Part shown: one piece after another, positions 52,279-63,690 of the stretch
Layout of the letters: each line of letters starts with the position of its first letter
How positions within the stretch are numbered: position 1 is the first letter of the stretch
Assembly (NCBI GenBank): GCA_036873755.1
Contig: JAVTVY010033629.1
Span: 82,208 to 146,207 of the forward strand
Length of the DNA stretch: 64,000 nt
Source: Hanleya hanleyi
Lineage: Eukaryota; Mollusca; Polyplacophora; Lepidopleurida; Hanleyidae
Direction of reading: 5' to 3'
Translations under genes and position numbers: made by a program
Notes under the pieces: model-generated
Databases searched by the model: none
The model's input: the letters and a program-made list of their open reading frames with translations, nothing else
Told to the model about the DNA's origin: nothing

Positions 52279-52552
52279 ATTTATTCGGTTACAATGACCC
52301 TCAGGTGATGTCCACCTATACAGTTTCGGCTAGTCGGAGCGTGTACCGCCGTTCGCTACCAATAAAATGCGGTTCTTTCAAACAATGAATTTGGTAATGT
52401 TACAGTTTACCTTCCATAGATTGTGGTATTGGCTTTACCAGAACAATCTCATGTGTATCCATACAATACCAATAAACATTACAATGTTATTCTCAATGTT
52501 TGTCTTGACTTATATTTACCGGTAATAACGGGTGCATGTAGCTCTTTTATCA

Positions 52553-53380
52553 AGAATTTATAACAAACTAACATTGCATGAAATTAGCAATATGCAACAA
52601 CTAGTCATCCATACTTTTCTTCATACTAAACAGATGTGAGGACATATAGAATATGGAATAGTGCAGGGTGTAATAAGTGTGACCAATGGCCTTCCATACA
52701 TCAATGCTATATTTCACCCCAATGACATACTGATGGCTTTTAAGAACAATAATAGCAACCACCGGTCTTCCGTAGTTAGCTTTTACACTTAACAATCAAT
52801 TGAAATAAATGATTCATTAAGACGCGCAATGTCAACCGACGTTGTGTACATTTCCATAACATTTTTCATTTAACGGAAATATCGAAATATTCCATGATGT
52901 CGCAATATGATCATCAGTCGACCATGAATTTCTTTTACAAGACAGAGAGAAAATTAATGAAAATGCCTTTTAAAATACTACAGATGGGACTATTGGTCCT
53001 CCATAGATTCCATTCACATCTGACAATAAACAGAAATCATGCAAGTAATTCCTGAAACAATTCGAAGTGGCCTTACTGGTCTTCCATAGATTTCCATTGC
53101 ATTTACCATAAAATGAAATTTGCTCACATCTGATTAAATGCACAAATTGAGACTATCGATCTTCTATAGATTCCAATATATAATGAATTCATGTCAGAAA
53201 TCGTAATCTGTCTCAACAAACAAACTCACATGATTTGTTAACAGTTATCAAGGGTACCACGTGTTAAAATCAGCTACATAAGGTTCGCATGAACCACCAT
53301 ACATTTCAACATACGTTCCACAATATTCGTAATTTTATGTAATAAAACTATCTGTTGCGCTTGATTAGAAGTCGACAATT
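52553..53380. other. No gene seen
   Basis: AT-rich DNA with short phrases around TTCCATAGATT repeated near 52690, 53002, 53084 and 53164, suggesting a degenerate tandem repeat. Confidence 0.4.
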
Positions 53381-54943
53381 ATAGTCCATGGGCCCAGACC
53401 AGAAATTCCACTTGTCGGTACCATCTAAGGAAACCAATCCAAGTTATGATTTTTTAATTGATGTATATATATAGATCATATTTTGATGTGATAACCATTG
53501 CAGACTGGCAGCTTATTGGTAATTTTCATCTCTGGAATGTACCCACCCTCCGCATAATGAAAGCGAAAAGGCAAACTCGGAAACATTCACTAATGATGCA
53601 ATTGCTGTTTCCACATGGGGCTAGAATGAACTACAAACCACAAATACATGTCTGAAATGCTTTATTTATACCATACGAATAATCCTTTCTGTCATTCCTG
53701 AAGGCAGAATTTGATTTATGGCAGAAAGGGGCGAACAATAGGGCCTATCAAAATGTTGTTGATTATGTGATTTTCAGTACATTTTAATTTATAATATTGT
53801 CATACAAGTTCCCTGGGGAGTGCTACTCAACCGCAGTAGCCTACAACATGCACATGTTGTATGAGGAAAACATTTATGAACATTTTACAAGTTTTTACCA
53901 CAGTTATAGGAATTATCCTTCCCCTACCCTAGTTCCAACAAGCGTCCAAATAGTGAAATTTATGTATAACCCAAATTTCACCACGCTACTGTGGCATGTT
54001 TATGTACTATGTTTTACTCATGCATATTTGTAGCCATGAATGTATGTGATTGTGCCAAAACATTCACACCATGGATCAGTAGTCTAGTCTTCATCACTGT
54101 TATCAGCATCAGAGTCCTCGAGGTATAGTATAATAAATACTGGTCCTAGGGGGCCACACCTGCAATAACACTGGTGAAAACCCAGACTCCTACTTGCCCG
54201 TTTTGTTTTCATGGTTGGGAGTCTGGGTTTTCACCAGTGTTATTGCAGGTGTGGCCCCCTAGGACCAGTATTTATTATAAGGAGTCTGGGTTTTCACCAG
54301 TGTTATTGCAGGTGTGGCCCCCTAGGACCAGTATTTATTATACTATATGACTTGACTTCGTGTCTCGCTGGTTCAACACGTGTATCGAAGTTGACCTTTG
54401 GTCTTCTTTGATCCTTGTAGTAATTTCTGTGGAATTACCCAGACCCGACCATGATTGCCCGTGGTGAACTATACCTCCAGTCAAAACAGAAGACAATTAT
54501 TACTGTCCTGCTAGACTTGCCTCCATTGTCATATTTCCGGTATATCTGTATGTGCTATACAAACCAGCAGATATCTAAAGCCGCATATACCGTTGTCTTG
54601 ATAAGAGACCTCGGCCTCCATTGTCATATGGTTTATCTGCATGTGCTAAACAAACCAGCAGGTACTTTGTTCTTGCGCCATATTGCCCATATAATATCAT
54701 CTCTTTGCACGGCACAAAGCCACGGAGAGATATTCACTATACCCATAGACAATATGGCTAGACGGAAACTGGAGAAGAAAGCAAAAACCAGCTGTCAAAT
54801 TTCTCGTTTTCTCAAACACAAAGAATATAATCTTGTGCACAGAAGGACGTTAGAAATTAATGCAGCTAATGCAGTATGAGTCTGACATACAAGTTAATTA
54901 TACTGTGTCAGTCTGAATACTACATTATACATGTTTATTTTAA

Positions 54944-55504
54944 CCCTATCTGGCCTGGGCTTTTTGGGACCTGTCCAGGCCTGGGGGGGCCGAAATGGCC
55001 CCCCCTAATTATTTTTCTTACCCCTTGGGCTAGGGAGCTGAAACCTATTACACTATACCCTTGGGTCAAGCTCTACCAGAAAATGTAAAAAAATCCAAGA
55101 TGGCCGCTTTGATGACGTCACAGTGACGTCGTTTTCAAAAATGACATTTTTGGGTCGATTTTTCGAATTTTTTATTTTTGCAATTTCTACATAAAAACTG
55201 CATGAAAAATTAGCAAATATTAATGTGATATGAAATAAAATAGTTTTTACCCACTTTTCATCACGGAAAAGCATAACATTTGAAGAAATATGACAAAAAC
55301 ATCACTTTTCTGGTACCCACGTGGCCGCCATCTTGAATTTACCCATGATCCTCTGCTCGGGGGGTTATGCAAATAGTTTCAAAATGACCCCAATAAGATA
55401 AACTATAAAGTCACGGAGTTTCAGCTCTTCATTTTTTTCCGTTCCGGAGATAGTGCAGAAAGTTTGGTTGGGGGGCCATAATGGCCCCCCCAGGCCTGGT
55501 AGGG
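54944..55504. mobile_element. TTAA-flanked MITE (561 bp)
   Basis: Flanked by TTAA at 54940-54943 and 55505-55508. Ends CCCTATCTGGCCTGG and, reversed, CCCTACCAGGCCTGG. Inner arms contain GGGGGGGCC...GGCCCCCCC. It is inserted between the two copies of the Penelope 5' segment. Confidence 0.8.
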
Positions 55505-56339
55505 TTAATACATTCTAAGAGGTGCGATATACACTAATTCGCCTACACTGTACTGAACAGACAGCTGCGCTTTTAATACAGGCTCGCCAAATCGAGAAAA
55601 TATATTTATCTCTGTCTCAATCAGCCTATACACTGGCTGTGCCACACTGATGGGTAAACTGACCGGAGCTTGAGCAAAAAGAGGGGATTGCAGCAAACAA
55701 TGCAGCCCTGTGTGAGCGCCAAAATTATCCAATGAGATTCACCAAAGAGTGGACCAATCAGCGCACACCAGAAACATTTCTGTCCTATCAGAGAACACCT
55801 GCTAGGTATATAGCCTATACATTTGCCAATGCCCGGCCATCTCTTTACACGGCACAAAGCCACGGAGAGATATTCAGTACCCTTAGACAATATGGCTAGA
55901 CGGAAACTAAAGAAGAAGGCTATTACCAGCCGTCATTTTTCTCGCTTTCTCAAACACAAAGAATATAATCTTGTGCACAGAAGGACGAGCTGATAAAAAC
56001 AATACCACCGTAATTCTTATAAAAAGGACTACATAGTGGAAGCGCAAAGACAGCTGTACGATGGTATACATTATACCGACATAAAATCCATGAATATGGA
56101 ACACACCATGAAAATGGTACGGTACTACAGACAGTCGCTAGGTTGAATGCTAGTGGAGTTCTTAGTCAGAGACTTTGAATTTTCTGCTGAAAGTTTCGAC
56201 CAGGAAGCCTACACCATATCTCCTACCAATAATACATAAGGTAGAAGAGGCTATTAAAAAACTTGATCCTGTAAAACCTGAGCTACCTCAATGCGGGGCC
56301 CCTACTGAAAAACTAGGGCGCTACCTGGATTTCTTCTTA

Positions 56340-57620
56340 TCCCCATAGTGTGGGAACGAGAAACCTACTCAGCCGATACTTCAGTATTCATCAATGAGAT
56401 TGTACAACGTCGGATACCAACTGATACGTTACTTATTACGTATGACATTACCTCGTTATACACGAACCTCGGATTCAATGAAATCCTAGAAGCACTAAAA
56501 AGTGATCTGACTACCTATACGAAAACATGGATTATATATCCAAAAACCTCCCATCGATCTGTTGCTTGAAATAGCACGATTGATTCTTGAAAAGTATGAA
56601 TCCAGGTTTCAGGACTAACACTTCAGACATATTGTCGGAGCATCACGGGGAGCAGTCCCTTCCCTGGAACTGTGCGATATAGCGATATACAAGCATATCA
56701 ATCAGCTAATTGCCACATCCCCACACAAAGAAATGATTATATTACACAAACTTTTCGGGATGATGGCTTCATACTGCTACAGGCAAATAAAGCCGTAGCT
56801 TAGAGTTTCTTTGAGATGGCTAATAACGCACATCCTCTATTGAAATTCACGTATGAAATATCTGAAAACGAGGCGAATTATCTAGACGTTGCCGTTTTCA
56901 AGGGGAAGAGATATTTGACTGACTCAATACTTGATGTGAAATCCTAAACAAAGCTAACTGAATAAGCACCACGGGGAGCAGTCCCTTCCCCGGAACTGTG
57001 CGATATAGCGATATATAAGCATATCAATCAGCTAATTGCCACATTCCCACACAAAGAAATGATTATATTACACAAACTTTTCGGGATGATGGCTTCATAC
57101 TACTACAGGCAAATAAAGCCGTAGCTGAGTTTCTTTGAGATGGCTAATAACGCACATACTCCATTGAAATTCACGTATGAAATATCTGAAAACGAGGTCA
57201 ATTATCTAGACGTTGCCGTTTTCAAGGGGAAAAGGTGTTCGACTGACTCAATACTTGATGTGAAATGCTAAACAAAGCCAACTGAAACCTACAAATACCT
57301 ATACAGCAAATCAGCACATTACGGGAGAACTGAAAGATATGTATACGAAACTGCAATAATACTGCAGACTACATAGACTAGTCAGAATACTTCAAGCAAA
57401 AGCTTAAAATGAGAGGATACTCTACCTCGGAAATTACCGACAGAAACAAATACCTCAAGAGGAACGAGGGCATACAGAATAAGTCTGTACTGAAACGACG
57501 TATGCGTCATAACGACTTTCAGTCCATACTCGAAATGGCTGAAAGGGATCTTAAAGAAATACTGGATCACAAACAAACATGCCGAAAACTTTACCAGCCA
57601 GCCACAATTATGCTATAGGC
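56340..57620 (+). pseudogene. Penelope-like reverse transcriptase remnant with internal duplication
   Basis: RT motifs in several frames: TYDITSLYTNL near 56440; a G-x-x-x-G-x-x-P-S segment near 56640; FRDDGFILLQ near 56755; NYLDVAVFKGKR near 56880. About 330 bp (56643-56960) is duplicated in tandem as 56970-57280. The last frame (57409-57618) is a basic helical linker. A GIY-YIG endonuclease is not visible. Many stops; non-functional. Confidence 0.72.
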
Positions 57621-57683
57621 GGGGTAAAAGTATCAGTGAAATACTGAAAAAATAAAAAATCTGACCATAACGGTCAATGCGTA

Positions 57684-57720
57684 TAGGCTCCCTGATGAGG
57701 GTTTTGCTGGTCAGAAATAA
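57684..57720 (+). ncRNA. Candidate degenerate hammerhead ribozyme
   Basis: CTGATGA at 57692-57698 is followed after 14 bases by GAAA (57713-57716), the two core elements of a hammerhead, in the 3' part of a Penelope-like element where such ribozymes are known. The base before GAAA and stem II do not pair well, so it is probably dead or coincidental. Confidence 0.35.
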
Positions 57721-58794
57721 GAATTTTCGACCTAAAATAACCCGAAACTTGCACCCACAGATACTAAACAATGAATACTAGGTATAACCTAGAAAACAAA
57801 ACGGGCAAGTAGGAGTCTGGGTTTTCACCAGTGTTATTGCAGGTGTGGCCCCCTAGGACCAGTATTTATTATACAATACACCTATGACATTATAAAATAC
57901 ATTTATATACTTTCCAGTGTGCACAACCTGAAACATTTCTGGTGGGGCGAAAGATTATATCAAATTTGAGCTACATTGTAATTTTCATATATTCAGCCGC
58001 AATGTGCATTTCGGGGGTATGGGAAGGAAAAATTCTACAACTTTGTTGAAACCAGCTGGATGGTCCTCCTTTGTGCTTCCCTGCAAACAAGGTACATATG
58101 GGTAGCTGATCCATTAGGACTGTGGCACTCATATGGGACACACAACATTCCGTAAATAATGATAATAATAAATCCGCAAAATTTCACAAAATCCAGCGTG
58201 CAAATCAGCCGTTTGAATACCAAACTAAAGCATGTGCCTCAAGATGGGAAGTATGCTTGTTGTAACTGTGCAGATAACAATTCTGGATATCCGGAGCTGT
58301 TATTGAATGATATTACCTTCATGGGATGTGTCAGTAGTCCATTGTGTGATTTTCCCTAAAAAAGTCAATATCTCAGAATGGTAAAATGGTAAAAATGCAA
58401 AATATACACTAAGCTGCTCTTCTGGAACGGTTATCACATATTGAAATAATCATATAGTCCCTACCAATAACTTAGTAGCCCTAAAGTTTGGTTTCCTCTG
58501 ATGGTACCGATATATGCCTGGGCCCATGGACTATTAGCAGATCTACACACTCAGATAATATCTAGGTAATTCTGGCGTTCAGCGAACTATAGAACTGCAG
58601 CTAGAGATTTTACATTCCAACAACGCTCGAAAGCACATGTTCGTGTGACGTCACAATGAGTTTCGCCAGCGTTATCTTTATCGATGAAATACAACACTTT
58701 TCTAATAGAATGCTACTTGATCGATGCGTGCTAAATTAAGATAAGATCCTTACTGATTCTACTACAAGAGTTACATAAGTTTACGTACCTGCAA

Positions 58795-58885
58795 ATAGGA
58801 ATTTATTCGGTTACTATGACCCTCAGGTGAAGTCCACCTATACAGTTTCGGCTAGTCGGAGCGTGTACCGCCGATCGCTACCAAA
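58795..58885 (-). repeat. LTR fragment related to the second Gypsy element
   Basis: Matches 47622-47715 (CTGCAAATAGGAATTTATT, CCACCTATACAGTTTCGGCT). Isolated fragment. Confidence 0.75.
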
Positions 58886-58939
58886 ATTCTGACTTCACCA
58901 GAAATTCCTAAATGCGGACACGGACTAACCCTTATGAAA

Positions 58940-59530
58940 ATATACCACACTTTACCACAAAATACTACAGCAAACTTGTAGTAAAGTGAGGTATTTTGTA
59001 GTAAACTATAGATGAGGTATAGTATTTTGTGGTACTCTATAGTTACCACAGTTTACTACAGTGTCATTGTAGTATTTACTACAGCAGTGCTTTAATATAC
59101 TACAAAAACCAAAGCATACCACAACTCAAGTGTAGTATTTTGTGGTAATTTGTAGTTTCTACAGTTTACTACAGCGTCCGTGTAATATTTACTACAGCAG
59201 TGTTTTACTGTGAGACAGTGGTGTTGAGCTATACTACAAACTGCAACACATCTGTAGTATTTTGTGGTTTCTATAGTTTACTACAGTGTCAGTGTAGTAT
59301 TTACTACAGCCAGGTTTTACTGTACCAGTATTACAGAGTTGTTAAGCTATGCTAAAAAAAAAAAAAAAAAAATAAGCATACCACTACACAATTGTATTAT
59401 TTTGTGGTTTCTACGCTATACTATACTGCCGGTATAGTGTTCACTATAACAGTGTTTTACTGTACTACAGAGTTGTGCTATACCAATAAATCCCAAAACA
59501 TCATAACCACAACACAAGTGTAGTATTTTG
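58940..59530. repeat. ~110-bp minisatellite rich in TACTACA
   Basis: About five diverged units with TAGTATTTTGTGGT, TACAGTTTACTACAGTGTC and TGTAGTATTTACTACAGCAG. The last unit is most decayed. A poly-A tract occurs at 59355-59373. Confidence 0.8.
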
Positions 59531-60300
59531 GACCTTATATGATCCAGATCTTATAGGATTTGCAATATAATATGATCAAATAGGATTCAATATCAGTCCA
59601 CAACACCCAAGTGATGTTCTTCATATTTGACTGCTTGTAGTTGGAGGGAGAGATTTTGTACCTCCAATCTCCAATCTGCTGCTCATGAGGCATCAAATAT
59701 CAATTTTGGTAGTTTCATATGAAATTTATCTTAAATTTTAACTTGAATTTAATACAAACCCATTATTGATATTTTCAATAAACTAAGTTACAATTGAATT
59801 GAAGGATTAATTTTATTTTCAATATTATGAATATTCTATCGTTATGCTGATATTTGACTGTGAAGTATTTTGAAATGTCATTTAGGAAATGCTAATAAAA
59901 TTGACAAAAAAATCTAATTGCCATCCATCATAGTTCGATATCCAAACAAATGCAAGGTCACTGAAAACTAAAATTTAAATATTCTAACTCAAATTGAATT
60001 CACTGATAATCTTAATCGGAAATTTATTAAAATTGGAATAAATGTATGAAGTTTTTAAATTTTGATTGTTTTGAATTAAAGTTTTAATTAAAATTGAATT
60101 AAGGATGTCCGCTGGTGGTAAATCAAAGTAATTAACTTTTTGAATAATGTTTGTTGTTGCAGTCATAACTGTGTAATGTGGGGGGAAAACAAAGAACAAA
60201 TATAGTCGGTGTGCATTTTTTAAATGGTTTCCCAATTTGAATGATATTTACAAAGTCTGTCTACCCTGAATGGAGGGGAGGTAACTCAGTTTCTTGGCAC
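59531..60300. other. AT-rich, no gene seen
   Basis: Long runs of A/T-rich sequence with AATTGAATT motifs. Short frames lack support. Confidence 0.45.
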
Positions 60301-60329
60301 TGACACTAGGTGGCGCTGCACAGAGAAAA

Positions 60330-60446
60330 ACAAAGATGGCGGCCGAATGTTTCCATGTTTATTGCAGTTATCAGCTGAATGATTTAGAGACAGTAAAAGT
60401 CATATTTCCGATTATCTATGGCTGATGGAACTGATTGAGATTGATG
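60330..60446 (+). other. Possible host first exon with YY1-like start site
   Basis: AAAGATGGCGGCC (60333-60345) matches the YY1-type motif found at many animal promoters and start codons. The ATG at 60336 opens 29 codons to TGA 60423. A strong donor GGTAAGTACC lies at 60446-60455. If transcribed, the transposon at 60552 lies in intron 1. No downstream exon is identified. Confidence 0.3.
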
Positions 60447-61239
60447 GTAAGTACCTTTTGCAACTTGTAGGCTAAAATAGCATTCTAAAGTGATCATTTA
60501 CGCCAACACTAAAGTGTGAAAAAGATTTGCACATTTGAAAATTGAACAATTCTGGAAGACGGGAGTATCCCAGCAGCCTTTGCGGCGCTGCCTGACAACA
60601 ATGGCGTGGGCTAAAGCAACGCATAGCGACGTATTCACTTAGCCCAGGCAGACCGCGATTCTCGCCGTTAAATCGTATTTCCTCGACGTTTGCGGCTGGT
60701 AATCATTTGGAGTCGATAATATATTGTTAATAAGGTAACATTTAACAGCTGAAAGGATCAATTGTGTGGTAAAGACTCCAGGAAAGGGTAATAAACAGCT
60801 CTTAAATAACCCACAACACTGATCTACAGGGCGCTAACACAGCCGTTAAAATCCTGGGGTTAACACAGCGGCAACACCGTCATTGTCGGCATATAGCACG
60901 GATAATCTGTTTTAATTTCCCCCCATAAAGCTGTTAATTATCCATATTCAGTGATTGACTTATTAAATGATTAACATCAGCATGGAGCAGTATGTATCCG
61001 TGGCTTATAACCGTAAATTTTCTGTATAAACAGTCAATCAATTTTATTTGATCTTTGGTCTGACGTGTGTTTCTTTGTCATGTTGACACTGTGATGAGTA
61101 ATTCTCAGTTACAGTGATTATTTCATTGACTTGTATAGTACAATCCATTACTCAATCAGTCTTTATATAACCCATCATCAGTATCCGAGTCATTCAAACT
61201 TCAAACTTAAGAGAAACAGGTAATGCTAATATAGTAAAA

Positions 61240-61428
61240 ATGCCAAAGGCGTGTTGTGTTCATGACTGTACAGCTAACAAAGACAAGTTTCCAAATTTGA
61301 AGTTTTATATTCTTCCGGCCCAGAGTGAGAGAAGACATCAGTGGTTGCAGGCTATCCACAGAGCAAGAATCCTAGATGATGGGGCCATCGATGATTTAAA
61401 TCACCATTCTCTGTTCAGAATTCATTAA
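61240..61428 (+). pseudogene. THAP-type zinc-finger exon
   Basis: 62 codons starting MPKACCVHDCTAN and continuing through FYILPAQSERRHQWLQAI, the N-terminal half of a THAP domain (C2CH DNA-binding finger) including its first Cys pair and the conserved Trp. The second Cys/His pair is absent, so this is a first exon or truncated copy. No clear splice donor at its end. THAP domains occur in transposases and host regulators. Confidence 0.65.
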
Positions 61429-61492
61429 ATCAACATTTTACCACTCCTATACTCTTTACAATTTTAACCAAAATTCTAGGTGATATCGATTC

Positions 61493-61909
61493 TTACCCAG
61501 CCATGCAGTCACAGTGTGCGGAAATAATTGTTCCACAATTGTTTACAGCAGCCCAGGGATGATGGGGTTCCTCATTTATCCTGTATGATGGTCGAACATC
61601 AGCCTTGAATACAAAATGTATAGGAATGGTTGTAAGGTGATGAACAATTCCCACCCATCCGGAAATGAAAAATCTATAAGATTCAAGGGATTTCAAATTC
61701 CTCATGGCTTCTGAAGAATATATTCGAGGAAAGTTCACAAGGTAATGAAACACATCCTCGTACAACACTTCTGGCCAAGCCGTCATGTCTTCTATCCACA
61801 CATCAGCTGGTAACTTGTAAGGGCATTTATCCAGACCGACTAGCGAGAGTTTTGACTGATATCTTGTCTTTGCCTCACCTGGCAGATTATCTGAATATTC
61901 GTAACTCAT
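61493..61909 (-). pseudogene. SWIM-type exon of a YqaJ-exonuclease-like protein
   Basis: 138 codons from the minus-strand ATG at 61909. The frame runs through a conserved-looking N-terminal domain (SDNLPGEAKTRYQSKLSL; FFISGWVGIVHH; KADVRPSYR) and stops just after HCDCMAG, the first Cys pair of a SWIM finger, at a GGGTAAGAATC splice donor (about 61490-61497). Proteins of this type in invertebrates continue with the rest of the SWIM finger and a YqaJ-like recombinase domain; that is family memory. The next exon is not in the element. Confidence 0.6.
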
Positions 61910-62575
61910 CGTGCTAGTTGTAAATATGGTCTGAGATTGTCATGAAAACTCAGTTTATATATAACCGAAGGAATTTTGCTAAAACAAGTATATATCTGCG
62001 TTATTTACCATTTCCTGATCATTAAGTCAATCATTAAATCTGGATAATTAACAGCTTTATAAAAGCAGAAGAACACAGACTATATCCATAACGGTGAAGG
62101 AATTTTGCTACAATTATATATCTGCGTTATTTAGCATTTCATGATCAATAAGTCAATCATTTAATAAGTCAATCACTGAATATGGATAATTAACAGCTTT
62201 ATGGGGGGAAATTAAAACAGATTATCCGTGCTATATGCCGACAATGACGATGTTGCCGCTGTGTTAACCCCAGGATTTTAACGGCTGTGTTAGCGCCCTG
62301 TAGATCAGTGTTGTGGGTTATTTAAGAGCTGTTTATTACCCTTTCCTGGAGTCTTTACCACACAATTGATCCTTTCAGCTGTTAAATGTTACCTTATTAA
62401 CAATATATTATCGACTCCAAATGATTACCAGCCGCAAACGTCGAGGAAATACGATTTAACGGCGAGAATCGCGGTCTGCCTGGGCTAAGTGAATACGTCG
62501 CTATGCGTTGCTTTAGCCCACGCCATTGTTGTCAGGCAGCGCCGCAAAGGCTGCTGGGATACTCCCGTCTTCCAG

Positions 62576-63600
62576 AATTGATAGGGCCTAATGTTTTTCA
62601 TTTGCAAGCTGTAATAGTGCTCCATTTGTTAAATCTGGAATATTTTGGAATAGTTTAAAATATATTAAGTTATATAAATAACTTTTTCAGGTTTGTATAT
62701 TACACTGTAAACAACCAAAACATTATACTTCCTTGAAAAGATTGTTTTATCTCACTGGTTTATGAAGGAAATGTGGCTTGTTGGTTGATTTTCTCGTCTT
62801 CTCTAATCTATGTGTAGGATAGTTAGGCATAAAGCCCAGTGTAATTAACCTTAGATATAAAATGCTGTCTAACCTTACCAACTTTGAACGCTCATTGACG
62901 ACGTTGAATTTATGTGTACCATTCTCGAAATATAAATAAATGACTACAAAATCTGGGTATCTCCACATACATTGTAAATGCAATTTAATGCATGAGCTTT
63001 TGGCCTTTTGCCGGAAGCCTTGATCAAGCGAACATAAACAAATTGGAAAATGAAAATATATAAATGTCGAATATATTGACAACAGATTAATATATTACTT
63101 TTGTATATCAATTGCATTTACGTAGAGAATGTCAGTTTGCAGTATTATTGAACATCACATATCTAAAACAGTATATCATAAATAAAATTGTAGTAGGCTC
63201 TGCTGGTGTGGCTCTGAGCTTGACCTTCGGATAATTGCCAATTTCAGAAATAAGCTAACATAAAATTTCACCCATAGCAATGATTGATCTTATTAGAAAT
63301 TACAGATTTCCACTTTAAATGAAATCCATCTGAACTAATATAAAAAACCCAGATATTTTAATAGCAGAGAATTGTATTTATTATGATGTTTTCAATTGCT
63401 GAACAGACATGTATATTTTGTTAATTGAAATAACTGTGAACCTCACAAGAATAGATCAGTTTCTCTTAGTGGCCTGTTATGTAAGGGATTAACCATGCTG
63501 GGAGACTCCTGCATAGTTCATTGTAAGAAACCTGAAGGGGATGTTTTTACAATCTCAATGTGTCATTTCCTGTACTGGTATATTTGTGAACATCTACCTT
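62576..63600. other. No gene; Penelope-type terminal fragment
   Basis: The minus-strand segment 62990-63030 (CTTGATCAAGGCTTCCGGCA, then AAAAGCTCATG) resembles the terminal region of Penelope-like elements with a decayed hammerhead core. A 111-codon minus frame over it (62747-63082) is probably incidental. The remainder shows nothing. Confidence 0.4.
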
Positions 63601-63609
63601 CAACAGACA

Positions 63610-63690
63610 AATAAACAAAAGGTAGCACCTTTGAGACTAACTAGTTTATTTCAACAAGAGCTTTCGTAGACACAAGCCTACTTCCTTAGA
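63610..63690 (-). repeat. Penelope-type pLTR fragment with decayed hammerhead core
   Basis: On the minus strand: CTAAGGA (63689-63683), a stem GTAGGC-TTGT-GTCTAC, then GAAAGCTC and TTGAAATAAACTAGTTAGTC, then AAAGGTGCTACC. Stem plus GAAA fit a hammerhead whose CTGATGA has become CTAAGGA. Confidence 0.5.

Larger units (their letters stand above)
47537..52552 (-). mobile_element. Gypsy-type retrotransposon on the minus strand, rearranged
   Basis: Gag, protease and RT read right to left. Direct terminal repeats lie at 47537-47907 and within 52279-52552, beginning (minus strand) TGRTAAAAGAGCTACATGC and ending CCCGTCTTACA. RNase H after its first motif and all integrase are deleted, and pol runs into the left LTR. 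The right LTR is rearranged. Confidence 0.82.
54126..57880 (+). mobile_element. Penelope-like element, degraded, with inverted and direct terminal repeats
   Basis: A ~65-80-bp unit (GAGTCTGGGTTTTCACCAGT, then GGCCCCCTAGGACCAGTATT) occurs reversed at 54126-54202, forward twice at 54213-54345, and forward at 57790-57880. The 5' segment (CGGCACAAAGCCACGGAGAG with a basic frame starting Met-Ala-Arg-Arg-Lys) occurs twice, near 54700-54860 and 55840-55985. RT follows. This is the Penelope pLTR pattern. Confidence 0.65.
53381..58534. mobile_element. Old element or region bounded by inverted repeats
   Basis: ATAGTCCATGGGCCCAG (53381) and its complement (58518-58534) start diverged inverted repeats of roughly 130-150 bp. 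These also share GGTACCAT, AGGAAACCAA and GTGATAACC. No transposase is seen inside; the Penelope-like element and a TTAA MITE lie within. Confidence 0.45.
60552..62575. mobile_element. DNA transposon with ~420-bp inverted repeats carrying two gene exons
   Basis: 60552-60972 and about 62150-62575 are almost perfect reverse complements, with ends CTGGAAGACGGGAGTATCCC. AATT borders both sides and may be a 4-bp duplication or part of the repeat. The interior holds a THAP-like exon (+) and a SWIM-type exon (-). No transposase catalytic core is present, so it is non-autonomous. Confidence 0.82.

Noticed and set aside
58159..58359. 66-codon Cys-containing frame as a secreted toxin-like peptide
   Set aside because: No signal peptide, only a few Cys, inside the inverted-repeat region; no support.
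62747..63082. 111-codon minus frame as a gene
   Set aside because: Overlaps a Penelope-type terminal fragment and has no recognisable domain.
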